Shown here in pieces: positions 10,474 to 21,758 of a stretch of 64,000 nucleotides of DNA; position 1 is the first letter of the stretch, and the number at the start of each line of letters is the position of its first letter. Made by a program: the position numbers and the translations under genes. The notes below the pieces were generated by a model, which made no database searches, was not told the DNA's origin, and worked only from the letters and a program-made list of their open reading frames with translations. Source of the stretch: Drosophila persimilis (Eukaryota > Arthropoda > Insecta > Diptera > Drosophilidae). Where the stretch lies: positions 806,001-870,000 of the forward strand of contig NW_020825326.1 in the NCBI RefSeq assembly GCF_003286085.1. The letters are read 5' to 3'.

Positions 10474-11116
10474 TTAGTTGTCCCAGAAGCGGACCTGCCG
10501 GGACGCCATTCTAAACACATTTCGCCAAGTTGAGGGCACCCTGACAGTGATCCCGATCTTCTCCGGATCCTCTACGCTGTCCAGTGGACATTTGTTTTTA
10601 ATTTCATGAGTAGCAGCTTTTATTTATCGTTGAATGTTATTCGCAAAACTTTCTAAGTTTTTGTTAGCCTCAAACTGGCTTTGCTTTTAAGTAGCCTGCT
10701 TTTGGCTATGAATGTTTTGAGTTTGTGTTTTTTACCTGCTATTTCAAATATTATTCGGTGATGGTGGCTACCTTCTAGAAAAAGCTGGGTCTCAGTCCGC
10801 TTGGCCTGCTTGATTAGCGTGGAGGGTTTCTCCGCCGATACCCTTGTTTTGCTGTTTGCCTAGCTTGGCTGCATCCTTTAAAGAGCTACCAGCTGTGTAC
10901 AATTTGCGTTTCTTGTCTTGAAACAAGGGCTTTACTGGCTTTGAGGCCGCAGTGATTCATGTCGGAGTGGCCACGCGGTCCTTGGATTTCCATATCTTCC
11001 AGACTCCGTAGTCCACATACTGGCGACCAAGCCCCCCCTCGGCCCCTTGTCACTTTGGATTGGGGTAATTTCTCTAAGAGTTTTCTTCTATCCGCCCGAC
11101 TAAAATTATCCAGCAT
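10474..11116 (-). pseudogene. decayed unidentified coding sequence
   Basis: On the minus strand several adjacent open stretches in different frames have clearly protein-like, Lys/Arg-rich composition. Examples are FSRADRRKLLEKLP near 11100, FQDKKRKLYTAGSSLKDAAK near 10900, LEGSHHHRIIFEIAGKKHKL near 10750, and an end reading RMASRQVRFWDN with a stop at 10474. The pieces run in a consistent order but several breaks separate them, so this looks like a dead gene or repeat fragment. I did not recognise the family. Whether it is a host gene or a mobile-element relic is open. Confidence 0.4.
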
Positions 11117-12027
11117 CCATTAAAGCGACATAACCGTACCAGAACCTGTTACCACGTGAACAGTTTTATCGCACTTCCACCGATGTGTACAGGTACAGGC
11201 GGGTGACAGATCGTTAATAATTCCTCCTTACCCTAGATCTAAATACCAAAGTTACACCCGACTTCTGACGAACCACTGTGATGAAATGTGCAACCTATTC
11301 CCGTTTATTTATTAATATAAATAATATTAATAAATAATATAATATATCCAGCTTGAACTCTGTTCCGAACTTTTGCATGTTAAATTTCATTTCGCTAGGT
11401 CTTTGCTTGAGTCTACTATCTTTTTGTAATATTCTGAAAATATGTATGAGCAGCACGAGCACTAACGATAACAGCGCCTTCAAGTTCAATAGAAACCAGT
11501 GATAGTTTCGCGCCTTGTGCCAGCGCTGCCACGTTGTATTTTGCAGCCCTATGCCTCTTGTGCCGGCTGTAACGATATTTTGACCAGTGGAAAGCTCCCC
11601 ACCCTGGCTCGGCTGGAAGCGCCCACCACACCGAGCGCCAACACAACTTCCACGCGAATACTGTGCATGCGTGCTGGTGTGTGTGTGTGTATCTACAGCG
11701 CGCAGGCCAGAGCCGAGTGTCGTGGAAGCACTTCCAACCAGAATTTGGAAGTTTTTTTCCATATTGATTAGTTATATCGCTTTTGTTGTTTACTCGCCAC
11801 ATTTTTTTAGCCAGTTAATTGTGCTGTCCAAAAACGCGGCCACAAATCGGCATAAAAATTCGCTAAATCTAATACGAAGAAACGAAATAAATCTCAGCAG
11901 CTGGCAGCTGGGAGCGTGACCGGAATCAGGAACTGAGAGCGCCAACATTGTCATCGCTATCCAATCGAATCAAATCCAATCCCCAACGACGCAACGGAAG
12001 AGTCGCGGCCCAGCGCACAATCCCTCG
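11117..12027 (+). other. intergenic DNA and probable 5'UTR of the first STPR gene
   Basis: No convincing coding signal. Overlapping short open frames occur on both strands around 11295-11919, but none resembles a known protein. GT-repeat DNA lies at about 11676-11690. The last few hundred bases before ATG 12028 are presumed 5'UTR of the STPR gene. Confidence 0.35.
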
Positions 12028-12981
12028 ATGTCCGCGGGTGTGGGAGGCGGAGGGAGCATAACCACAGACCACCATAGCCGTTTGTACTTCCTCAACTCGC
12101 CGACGGCGCCGCTCACCGCTCGCGACCCCTTCTTCATCAAACCGGAGTACCTCAGCTATGAGAGTCCCATGCACCATCTCTACCCCTCGAACCGGGGCCT
12201 CATAGAGTACAACAACTACAGCACAACCGCAGCGGCCGCCGCCGCCGCAGCCTCTGCCACAACCTCGGTCTCCGTATCCGTCCCTGCCACAGCTGGGAGT
12301 GGGAGCGGTGCGGGCACTGCTCCAGGAGCGGGCGCGGGATCCGGTTCGGGCTCGGCAGGGAACAGCGTTGCTAGCGTTACGGCTGTCCTAAACTTGGAGA
12401 ATACCTTCCAGCAGCAGCAGGCGGGCAATCCCCACCAGCAACAGCAGCATTCGCAGGAACAGAACGTTGGCGGGCAGCACCAGCAGGCGCCGCATCCCCT
12501 GCACCATCATCTCTCCACGGGAGTTGTCGTTGTCGGCGGCCCAAGTGGTGGTGGTGGTGGTGGTGGTGGGATCCTTGGAGTCGGACTCGGCGTTGGCGGT
12601 GCCCATCAGTCGCAATCGTCGCGCGCCCAAAAGGCGGCCCGTCGGCGCAGCAACGAATCGATCGAGGCGCGTGAGCGCCGCCTGGAACGGAACGCTGCTC
12701 GGATGCGGGACAAGCGCTCAAAGGAGTCGGAGGCGGAGTACCGCCTCCGGTTGGCCAAGAATGCCGAGGCGAATCGCGTCCGTCGCCAGAACGAAAACGA
12801 AGTACAAAGAACCCTAAGACTGATGAAGAACGCCGCCAGACAGCGTCTGCGACGGGCAAGCGAGACGTCAGACGAGCGGAAAAAGCGGCTGGCCAAGGCA
12901 GCGGAGCGAATGCGGGTGGCGAGGGCCAGCGCTCCTAAGGTCATAAAGCCACCGCTAGCGGATCGGCTAAAGGGCTACTAA
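12028..12981 (+). CDS. STPR-domain (FMBP-1-like) protein, short paralogue
   Basis: A 317-residue single-exon CDS. The N-terminal two thirds are low complexity: poly-Ala near residue 70, Gly/Ser/Ala runs, Gln/His runs and a Gly run near 175. The C-terminal part holds four consecutive 23-residue repeats (about residues 208-300) beginning RSNES, RSKES, RQNEN and RASET, each with conserved Arg and Leu positions. This is the STPR domain, named for its score-and-three-peptide repeats, first described in the silkworm DNA-binding factor FMBP-1. A nuclear DNA-binding role is therefore expected by family. D. melanogaster has adjacent STPR genes CG14440-CG14442 on the X, and this is probably one of them. 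Exact orthology was not resolved. Confidence 0.9.
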   Translation: MSAGVGGGGSITTDHHSRLYFLNSPTAPLTARDPFFIKPEYLSYESPMHHLYPSNRGLIEYNNYSTTAAAAAAAASATTSVSVSVPATAGSGSGAGTAPGAGAGSGSGSAGNSVASVTAVLNLENTFQQQQAGNPHQQQQHSQEQNVGGQHQQAPHPLHHHLSTGVVVVGGPSGGGGGGGGILGVGLGVGGAHQSQSSRAQKAARRRSNESIEARERRLERNAARMRDKRSKESEAEYRLRLAKNAEANRVRRQNENEVQRTLRLMKNAARQRLRRASETSDERKKRLAKAAERMRVARASAPKVIKPPLADRLKGY

Positions 12982-14520
12982 CACTACACACACAAAGATA
13001 CACACACAGACACACACATAGGCAGACCGACAGGTCTGGAGAGGATCAGCTGGGGAAGCAGTGCATGAGAAGTGGGATAAGCTGTGTAAAATCGGTGCAA
13101 GCAGTGCGCGGCAAACCTTTGGAGCTGGCTCCAGACAAAAAAAAACAAAGAAAGATAAGTAGTTGGAAGGAAAGAGGTAGAGAAATGATGTGAGCGGAGG
13201 CAGTGCTGTAGAAGATCGTCGGCGTCGTTTTAGACATCTATAAATTATATATATTGTATACATATGTATGTAGAGCGAGAGTAAACCAGGATTAGAAGCG
13301 AGACCAGAAACCAGTTAAGAATCCAAAAGGAAAGTGAGAAAGCAGGAGCCGGACGGCAGGATCAGAATATGGAATACGACGGTAGCACATTTAGATATAG
13401 GGCCGGCAATTTTTTTTTAAGTTAACATTTAACATGAAGTAAAGTAAAAAGTATAAAGTAAAGAAAAGTAAAGTATTTTTATAATGCATGCATTATATTC
13501 GTACAATATATAAATACATATATATATACATCCATACTTAGCTGTGTACACACATAAACACAAAGCCACACACGCACATACCCATACATACATATACATA
13601 AATGTATGTTCACGTCACTCAAAAGCTCACAAACTCACTCACACAAGCACGCACAGAAAATCCAGAAGGGAGCCAGCGGCTTCAACCCCACAATGTCAGC
13701 GACAGCGAGAGAGATACCAGCTTATACATACATACATATATGCATGTGTGAAGGGAAATTTCGTGTGCAAGCGAGTGAGATGGGGGCCCAAAGCTACAGA
13801 TTAGGGCTCCTCACTGTAACTGTACATAAATATTTGAGAATGGCAATCGGGCCAAAGGTGGGCTCAATAGGCAGGAGGGCAAGGGCAACAAGTGTCCCCA
13901 CCATATTAGTGTAAACTCCTAGTCTTCTATATTTCTAACAGGGGGTGAGAGACAAAACTATATTTCGTTATTCAGACTGATATATTGATCTGATCGAGCT
14001 GTAATAAGGTAAAGCAATACATGGTGGGTACAAACATGCCTATCAATTTCAGCTGTGTAAGAATTATCCTTCATACGAATTTGTAACCATTAACCGACTA
14101 GAGGAACACTAGTGGAGTCCCATCTTTGCATGCGTTACTTCTCATTCACTTTGCCACACCGTAACACTCATGACGCACCCTGGCGCTTAAGATGCCAACA
14201 GAACAGCCAACCCCCATACATATGTGTGTTGTGGTGTGTAACCCTGTTACCCAAAACGGACATTGACAGGCACATAAGGACCGCATATGCATACACACTT
14301 GACTGGGGCAAATGTGGATACACACAGATGTACAAACGATCTGTTGCCAGGCATTATGTATAACGCAATTTTTGTTATAGCACGCAATCCTTCCACATCA
14401 TCCACAAACACGCCCTCTCCCACAATGCAAAAAAGCCCAAGTTCTCAGAAAAAAAAAAAACAAAAATAATGTAAGTTTCCTTTAAACTGAAGGAAATTGC
14501 AATAATAACAAATAAAAACA
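12982..14520 (+). other. probable 3'UTR and intergenic DNA
   Basis: No protein-like ORF. CA-rich stretches (about 12985-13020 and 13540-13640), TA-rich stretches, and an AATAAA at about 14510 that could end the upstream STPR transcript. Confidence 0.35.
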
Positions 14521-14952
14521 ATGATACATTAATATTATATTATTAATAAAGGTAACAATTAAGCTCTAGTCGAAATTTCAATTTATTCCTTGTTTTTCTG
14601 GGGTTTAATATTTGTTAGCAATTGTTTTGATGTAAACTTAAGAATAAATACATTTTTGCGTATTGTCATATGCAATATACACTCAAAAGAACACAAACAC
14701 GAAGAAAAAACTGAAAACTGAGAATAACAAAAAAGAGAAATGAGAAAAAACGAATATATGTATTTGAATAAAATTGCATTCAAAATTTTTAAATGCAGCG
14801 TTTTGCAATTAACCATTTTAAAAATGATGCTTGCGGTGGGGTTATGGTGGCACAATCTTTTATAATGAAATAGAAAATTAAATAAGCAACAGAATCGTAA
14901 GATTGCGACACAGTGGTGTGCGACAAGCTTAGTGAATCTTAGCGCGCCAATC

Positions 14953-14960
14953 TATCGATA
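14953..14960. promoter_or_regulatory. DRE TATCGATA
   Basis: Perfect palindromic DRE (the DREF binding site) about 1.45 kb upstream of the large STPR gene's first coding exon. The DNA between 14961 and 16401 has no convincing coding frame and is likely 5'UTR plus intron of that gene. The assignment is by position. Confidence 0.45.
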
Positions 14961-16401
14961 GGCATTATTCGATATCTGCGTTGCGTTTTGTTTCGTTTGG
15001 CTGGAATGGAGCTGCCAGATCGTCGTATCGCGACACTCATACTCACTGACACGAGCACACACACTCCCATCCAATTGTGGTCATCTTTTGATATGTGTTG
15101 TGTTGACGCAGCGCTGTATTTGACTGCGCGTTCTAGCCGGAAATTTTGCGCGTTTTTCACTCCGTTGTTGTTAAACGATCCAAAAGTATACCAAAAATGT
15201 TTCAATAATCGTAAGCCGTGTGCAACGCAAAATGTGAAAAAGAGACGGCCCCTGCATAAAGCTAGTAATGAAGAGTTCTGGGCGTCCGAGAGCCCCAGCA
15301 GATGTGCAATTTTATAGATGAAATGCCGACAGGCCCAATCGTCAGTCAGAACCAATCATCTATGAGTGAACAAGAGAACGCTTGAGTTGTTCTTTTACTA
15401 AAGTAATACTAAAATCAGTGGAAACTCGCAGAATACATTTTAGTATTTGAAACACATGCAAAATAGACAGAAAAAAAAACACACACACCAGTGCACACGC
15501 CAGTTGATAGTGTATATGCGCATGGGGGAGTGTATGTGTGTGTGTGTGCGGCTGTACATATACACATAATCATGTGAAAAATCGATTGGAAGTACTGGAA
15601 GCCCCACCACTTGGATTGGAAGCCACTGGCAGTCAGCGGCGGCGCCAATCGAACAAGAAGAAGCATCCGCGGCATGCACTAACTAGTACTAAAAAAGAAA
15701 GAAGCGGAAAGAAAAACCAACAAGATCCAAAATATACCAATTATCGCACAAAAAGGCGCGCGCGCCTAGCAAACATTCACAGTGAAATTACGGAAAATCG
15801 GAAGTCGACCGCTGGGTGCAAAAGGTGCGCAATCAAGTTAGCGCAGACGAAAACCCGTCTGCCTACAAAGCTTTATTCCCCTATGAATGATATATTTTCT
15901 ATTCTGGTCATATTTGCATGTGCTGCAACGATAGATCTTATTGGAAGTAAAGAATGAGGAGGAGGACGATCATCGTTTCGAAGGGTATTGCGAATTGATT
16001 GACAGGCGGACGAGGCAAATGCGCAAAAGAGGTGGAAGAAGCGGAAAGAGAAATCAACAACTGGCTGGCAGAGCGAAGCGTAGGAAACCAAAAGAGAGCG
16101 TGGACGCACACATATTTCTTTATATAACGACAAAAATCGGAAACGGCAAACAAAACAAACAGAGAAAGAAGTAGAGCACAAAAGATATAGATAGATAAAG
16201 TGAGACAGAGAGAGAGAGTGAGAGAGAAAAAGCGACTCACCAAGTTACGGCCGTTAGATGAGGCATCTTAGGAGCAGTCGCGAGAAGATCAAACCGAAAT
16301 CCAAATCCAAGTCCAGTTACATCTGCCAGGAGCCGCACCATCAAAAGCACTGTTGACCAGGGAGACGACAATTTCGATTGTTGTTCCGGCTTTGACCAAT
16401 A
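14961..16401 (+). other. upstream region/5'UTR of the large STPR gene
   Basis: Several short open frames (for example 14988-15317 and 15538-15957) have unremarkable composition and no recognisable domain. Contains a CA/GT-rich stretch near 15475-15560 and a GA repeat near 16207-16225. I read it as 5'UTR exons plus intron feeding the ATG at 16402. Confidence 0.3.
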
Positions 16402-17388
16402 ATGGAACCAGATCCCAATGGGATAAAAATAGAGCCCACACTTGACCATCACCAACAGCAGCAGCAGCAGCAGCATCCCCAGCAGCAGCATCAGTACGCC
16501 ACCCATGTGCTGGCTATCAATGGACCCAATGCACGCCTACTCATCGAGCATCCCTCAGCGCTGTTGGTACCCCTCTCCACCCATCACCAGCAACAGCTCC
16601 AGCAGCAGCAGCAGCAACAGCAGCACGTTCAGCAACAACAGCAGCAGCATCATCAGCAGCAGCAGCAGTTCCAACAACAGCAGCAGCATCATCTCCAGCA
16701 GCAGCAGGATCAGCTGCAGTTCCAGCATCAGCAGCTGCAACTCAGTTTACCCGCCGCCTACACACACCAGCAGCCCCTTTCATTGAAACAACAGCCGCCG
16801 CCTACTCCGTTAGGGCCCACGTCGAGCGTGAGTGCCAGCTCCGCCTCAGTCACCGGGACATCGACGCATCAACAGCGCTGGAACGAGAGCCCCGAGGCCC
16901 GCCAGCGCCGCCTGGCCAGAAATGCTGAGAGGATGCGCGAGCGACGACAGCGAGAGAGCGAAGACGAGTACCGGAAGCGGCTGCTGCGCAATGCGGAGGC
17001 GAACCGGCAGAGACGTCAGAACGAGTCGGAGATCGAGCGTGCGATGCGGTTGGTAAGAAATGCGGCGCGACAGCGTCTGCGTCGGGCCATGGAGTCGCCC
17101 GACCAGCGGTCAAAGCGGCTGTGCAAGCTGGCCGAGCGGATGCGCAATTACCGAGCCAGCGAGTCGTCCGATCAGCGAAAACAGCGGCTGGCCGAGATGG
17201 CGGCCCGGGCGCGCCAGCGGATCGCCAACGAGTCACCGGAGGAGCGCAAGGAAAGACTGAGAAAGCTGAACGACTACGCCAAAAAGGTCAGAGAAAAGAA
17301 AAAGATATTGAAGCATGTGCACGGTGCAGTGTCGTCGGTGGTGGTTACGACGACGTCCTCCTCATCGTCAACGGCAACGACGACCGCC

Positions 17389-17424
<36 letters not shown>

Positions 17425-20400
17425 GTGTTGGCTGTTGCAGCAGCAGCAGCCGCCGCAGCGGCGGCAGCTAATTGTAATAATGAACATAATATTAATTTAA
17501 ACCAGGCAAACGTTACGACGGTATCCGCCCCTCAGGCATCGAGCACGCCCGCACCCGGAACTGGAGCAGGACCCGGAAGCAGCGCCAGCACGCCCCAGGC
17601 TGTCGGCGAGGATCTGCAGCAGATGCAGCACTCGATCTCGGCCATCACCTATGAGGCGTTTAACGGTCAGGGCATGTTCATCGCCCATGGCCTCACTCGT
17701 CCACCCATGCAACTCAAGCAGGAGCCTCAGACCCCCCAACAACAACAGCAGCAGCTCCAACAGCAGGCGCAGCAGCAACAGCTGCAACAGCAGCAGCAGG
17801 TGCAGCAGCGGTACGCTATCGCCGGCCAGCAGCAGCAGCAGGTGACGGCCACTCTCTTAGAGAGTGGCGGCGATCAGGGAAGCATATTCGTTCAGCAGAT
17901 TTACGGCGAGGACCCGGGCAAGGGACCTAAGCTGCTGCAGGCGCACGTACCGCACTTCAGCATTGCTTCCGGACCGCTGGAACTATATCCGCACAAGTAC
18001 GCCAAGAAGCAGGAACTTCAGGTGCGTATGCAGCAGCCATAGCAGAGATCGGGTAGATCGATACCGTCATCGATAACTCTTCACACACACACACACTGCA
18101 ACGCACTCCACAAGCAACTGTCAAAGATCGAAATTGAATTTGAGTTAGAGTTCGAGTTCGAGCTCGAGCTCGAAAGCTTCGTCTCAGTATGGACACAGAC
18201 ACAATACACGACAAACAGACCGAGAAAGACAGAAACTCGGACAAGCAGAGCTGCCTCAGGAGTCAGAGCTGCTTTGTTTTTGTTCCTTAAGAGGAATGGG
18301 CCAATGACCCAACGCCCATTTCGAACCACGCCAACTTGACACTTTTATCCGTTTTGTTAATGTTTTTAAATTGTTGTCCGTTACTTTTTCTAATAATTTT
18401 TGTTCGGTTTCCCCTAACACACGCGAACACACACATGCACAAAAACATAAACTCTGACCGGTGGGAGAGTGGTTGTAAGATCAGTCTAAAATTAATTAAT
18501 TAACAATTTAGAGTGTAGATAATGTAGAAGAGATGTAATGAAAATGGAAAAAATCAAGAAACGTTTTACCAACAAGAACCAAATCTAAAAAAAGTGTCTT
18601 TTAATTCGATTTTAAATTTCACGAAGGAAAGAAGAAATTCTGGCGAAATGTCCTTTTATTGCTTTTCTAACGGTTGATCTCTACCGTTGTTAGCTTTGCG
18701 CTGGCGTGTGTGTGTGTGTGTGTGCACTGCTTCATCGTCGTCAATATCATTACCATCTCTCTTTCTCATTCATTCATTCTCGTTTACCAACCAGTCATGA
18801 AGGCAGCTGATCTAACCTCACTTTCTATCTCTTTCCCCCTCTACGTCTATTGTACCACCTCACTCGCACCGACAATCTCACAACAATTCGCAGTCGGCCA
18901 ACGGCAACAATGCAACAGCTGGAACGGTAACGGTGTCCTCCGCAGGAACGAGCGGGACCAGCGACAACAGCAGGTCTGTTAGTCTGGGACAGAACGAGGC
19001 CAAGGTAATCATGACCACCGGCGGGGGCGACCAGCAGCAGAAGGTCCTCAAGTCGGCGGGACAAGCAACGCCCCTCTACAACCAGTTCCCCTACCTGGCC
19101 ACCTTTCCCAGCAACACCAACACTGCAAGCACCACCGTGACGACGTCGAACGTTAGTGCGGCCGGGGTGGGGTCGGTGTCAACGGGGGGAACCGGTGGGA
19201 CCACCACCACTACCGCCTACTACCCCATGTACCACAATGGCTTCCAGCTGGGAATCGGGCCGAGCGCAGTGCCGCCGCCCTTCACACCGGTCCACTTTGC
19301 CAGTGCCAGCGGCGGGAGCAGTCCCACTTCGACGGGCCAGTACAACATACTCACGGCGACCTCCACCAATCCCACGCTGACCGTCACAAGCCTGGGCCAT
19401 CAGCAGCAGCAACCCCAGCAGCCGCAGGAGCAGATCGTGGCGACGGTTGGTCGTGGGAGGCCGAGGAAGAACGTAATGGTGAGCCACTCGGGCGGCGAGG
19501 AGCAGCTAAAGGTAAACACCCTGCTGGAGCACGAGTTAAACCAGATGCTCGCTGTCCCCCAGCTGAGCACCACTCCAAGACGGGGCCGGCCCCTCTCCCA
19601 GCCGACTCAGCAGCAGGATCTTGGAGGATCACAGGGCCATATACATGTACATTCCACGGCGGATGGAGACAACAGGTCGCCTGGCACGCCACGACGCAGC
19701 GGACCCAACAAGTACGAGACAGAGGATGAAAAGCGCCTACGGCTGGACAAGATGGCAGCCCATCAGCGGGCGGTTCGGGCAAACGAGACGCCTGAACAGC
19801 GAGCCGTGCGGCTACAGAAATTGAGCGAGCGGGCACGGTTGAAGCGAGCGCAAATTCGGGCCACAGAAAACAACGATGAGCGTAAGGAGCGGCTCTCCAA
19901 GCAGGCCGAGTACGCTAGAATGCGACGAATGCGCAGCCACACGCCGCGCAGCAGCTCCGCCAGCGCCGAGTTCCGGGCCAAGACGGAGGAGGAGACCTCG
20001 GAACAGCTTTACGAGACGGATGACGGCGTAGGCGTTGGTTCCGGCGACAGTTTCGTGACCGTGGTCAAGTCAGACTCGCAGCTGGACGGCGATGGCTCCA
20101 ACGACGAGCTTGCGTCGCTTCAGCTGCAGCAGCACGAGATCCACCAGATTGCCGGCAACCTCCAGCAGCACCCCCATCATGAGGCCATCGTGCTTAACCA
20201 GCAGCACCGCCTGGTGACACTCGGACAGCACCAGCAAGGCTACAGCAAGCTGCAGACTGTCAAGGAGTATGCCGCTGCCAGCGGAGGTACAGGAGTCACT
20301 GTAGGAGGTTCTGCGTCTGGTGGGGGATCCAATGCTGGGGGCGGTGGTGGCAATGGCACCGGGGCACCCGAAAACAACGACATGCTGAAGATACTCGAGC

Positions 20401-20426
20401 CGATCATCGTGATGAAAACCAAATGA
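16402..20426 (+). CDS. large two-exon STPR-domain protein
   Basis: Proposed exons 16402-18021 and 18894-20426, giving about 1050 residues. Exon 1 is Gln-rich (long CAG runs) and then carries six 23-residue STPR repeats (RWNES, RQRES, RQNES, RAMES, RASES, IANES), followed by poly-Gln/poly-Ala and more Gln. Exon 2 has no ATG near its start, is Gly/Thr/Ser-rich, and carries about three further STPR repeats ([25 protein letters not shown]) and a Gly-rich tail ending IVMKTK. The join is phase 0: CAG|GTGCGT donor at 18022, CTAAC branch-like site at 18812, then no AG until TTCGCAG at 18893. Reading past the donor gives an alternative stop at 18042 (546 residues). It may correspond to two separately numbered D. 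melanogaster genes of the CG14440-CG14442 group. By family, a nuclear DNA-binding protein. Confidence 0.75.
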
Positions 20427-21003
20427 GAGTCGAGGAGGCGCAATAGGTGCGCCATGAGTCGCTAGAAAAGCGATCGATTAGACCTGCGGTGTGCCTGGCG
20501 ATCCAAGTTAAGTTTTGCGCAACCAGTTGATCGCTAGGTCCATAGGGATCCCCAGGACGGAGAAATCCGTGCGAAAAAGTGTCTATAGCTAGGAATAAGA
20601 GTGTTTTTTTTCTGCGTTGTGGAATTTTGTGTTTGTCCGTGTAAAAAGTGGGAGGGACTGCGAAGACGAGCGGCAGCTGTGTCTACTTTTAGGTTAGAAA
20701 GGATATGTTTACCAAAGGATGCTTGGTTTTGGTTTAAGCATACCCCACAATTACCATTTACCCACCATCATCTCTCAAGCAAAAGGAAATTGTGACGCCC
20801 CCGAAAGCAGAGCCGATATGGAGAGGAATCCCCTCAAGAAATGTAAGCATGGAGGAGCAGCGCGCCCTACCGTCACGACTATCGAGAGAGAAACGGTGCT
20901 GTCCGATAACACAGCACAACTAAATGTGAAGTGAGATCAACTAATCCTAATCCAGAGTATGTAGTGCGTAACCAGATCACTAAGTAGATTTATGTATTAA
21001 TTA
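20427..21003 (+). other. 3' region of the STPR gene
   Basis: Probable 3'UTR. A stretch at about 20780-20935 is open in two frames with protein-like composition and is preceded by a pyrimidine-poor CTCAAG. It could be an alternative terminal exon, but I could not connect it to a donor. Confidence 0.25.
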
Positions 21004-21622
21004 CACAGACCCACAAAAAAGTGTCGTGCGCGGCTGACTAGAGTACCATACCCCCACGTATTTTGATGCGCTAAACACGAATCCAAGGTCAGATTTGCTC
21101 CATCACACCAGGTTCTTTTTGTTCTTACCTCCAACCAATATGGTCAAAATATGGTGGCAAATTAGTTGAAAAATTTATTATATTCGCTTGAAACTCGTTA
21201 CTCGGTGGTTATTTGGGGTCGCTGATTTCGAATTTGATGTCAGTTTTCTTGTTTCGAGAGTGCTTTTCTCTTCAAAAGATCTATATAGAGGACGAAAATG
21301 TAGATGTAAATGTCGCAAAGTCGGAGAGCTATTCGTTTGAAGTGAACCCGGCCATGTTGGATCCACCACTTTAAATTTTTGTCCGACTTTAAATTCATAT
21401 TTATCGACCCAAAAAAAAAAAAACCGCCGAAAAACGTGTTTCAATCAAATCTGATCAAAAAATTTCCATCATGTTTCGATGACATTTTTTTTTTAAGGTT
21501 GGAAAAAATAGCCTGGCGCTATGGGGAAATTCTGACCTTGGATTCGTGTTCAGCGCACCAAAATACGTGGGGGTATGGTACTCTGGTCAGCCGCGCACCA
21601 CACTTTTTTTTGTGTGACTGTG
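21004..21622. mobile_element. MITE with long terminal inverted repeats
   Basis: A 619-bp element whose ends are inverted repeats of about 100 bp (21004-21108 against 21520-21622). They begin CACAG and share, in opposite orientation, the blocks GCGCGGCTGA, GAGTACCATACCCCCACGTA and ACACGAATCCAAGGTCAGA with only a few mismatches. TTA flanks both sides (21001-21003 and 21623-21625). A 3-bp TTA duplication and the absence of any coding frame suggest a non-autonomous PIF/Harbinger-like DNA transposon. The family assignment rests only on the duplication. Confidence 0.8.
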
Positions 21623-21705
21623 TTATTAATTTTTTTAAATTAGCAACAAATACAAATAAATATAATAAGAAATGCATATTTTTGAAATGCTGGGTGTATG
21701 GGGTC

Positions 21706-21713
21706 TATCGATA
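21706..21713. promoter_or_regulatory. DRE TATCGATA
   Basis: Perfect DRE 46 bp upstream of the DPH7 start codon, in the short gap between the MITE and the gene. It probably forms the core promoter of DPH7. Confidence 0.55.
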
Positions 21714-21758
21714 GCCGTAAGAAAATCGCAATCGATTCAAAGTCTTGCCAGCCCTAAA

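Noticed and set aside
15538-15957. 139-codon open frame upstream of the large STPR gene
   Set aside because: No recognisable domain, composition of UTR-like basic/Asn/Lys DNA, and no splice connection found.
18797-18982. Separate start codon for the downstream STPR exon at 18797
   Set aside because: That ATG is in a different frame from the STPR repeats. The only in-frame ATG before the repeats is at 19011, inside an already conserved-looking coding stretch.
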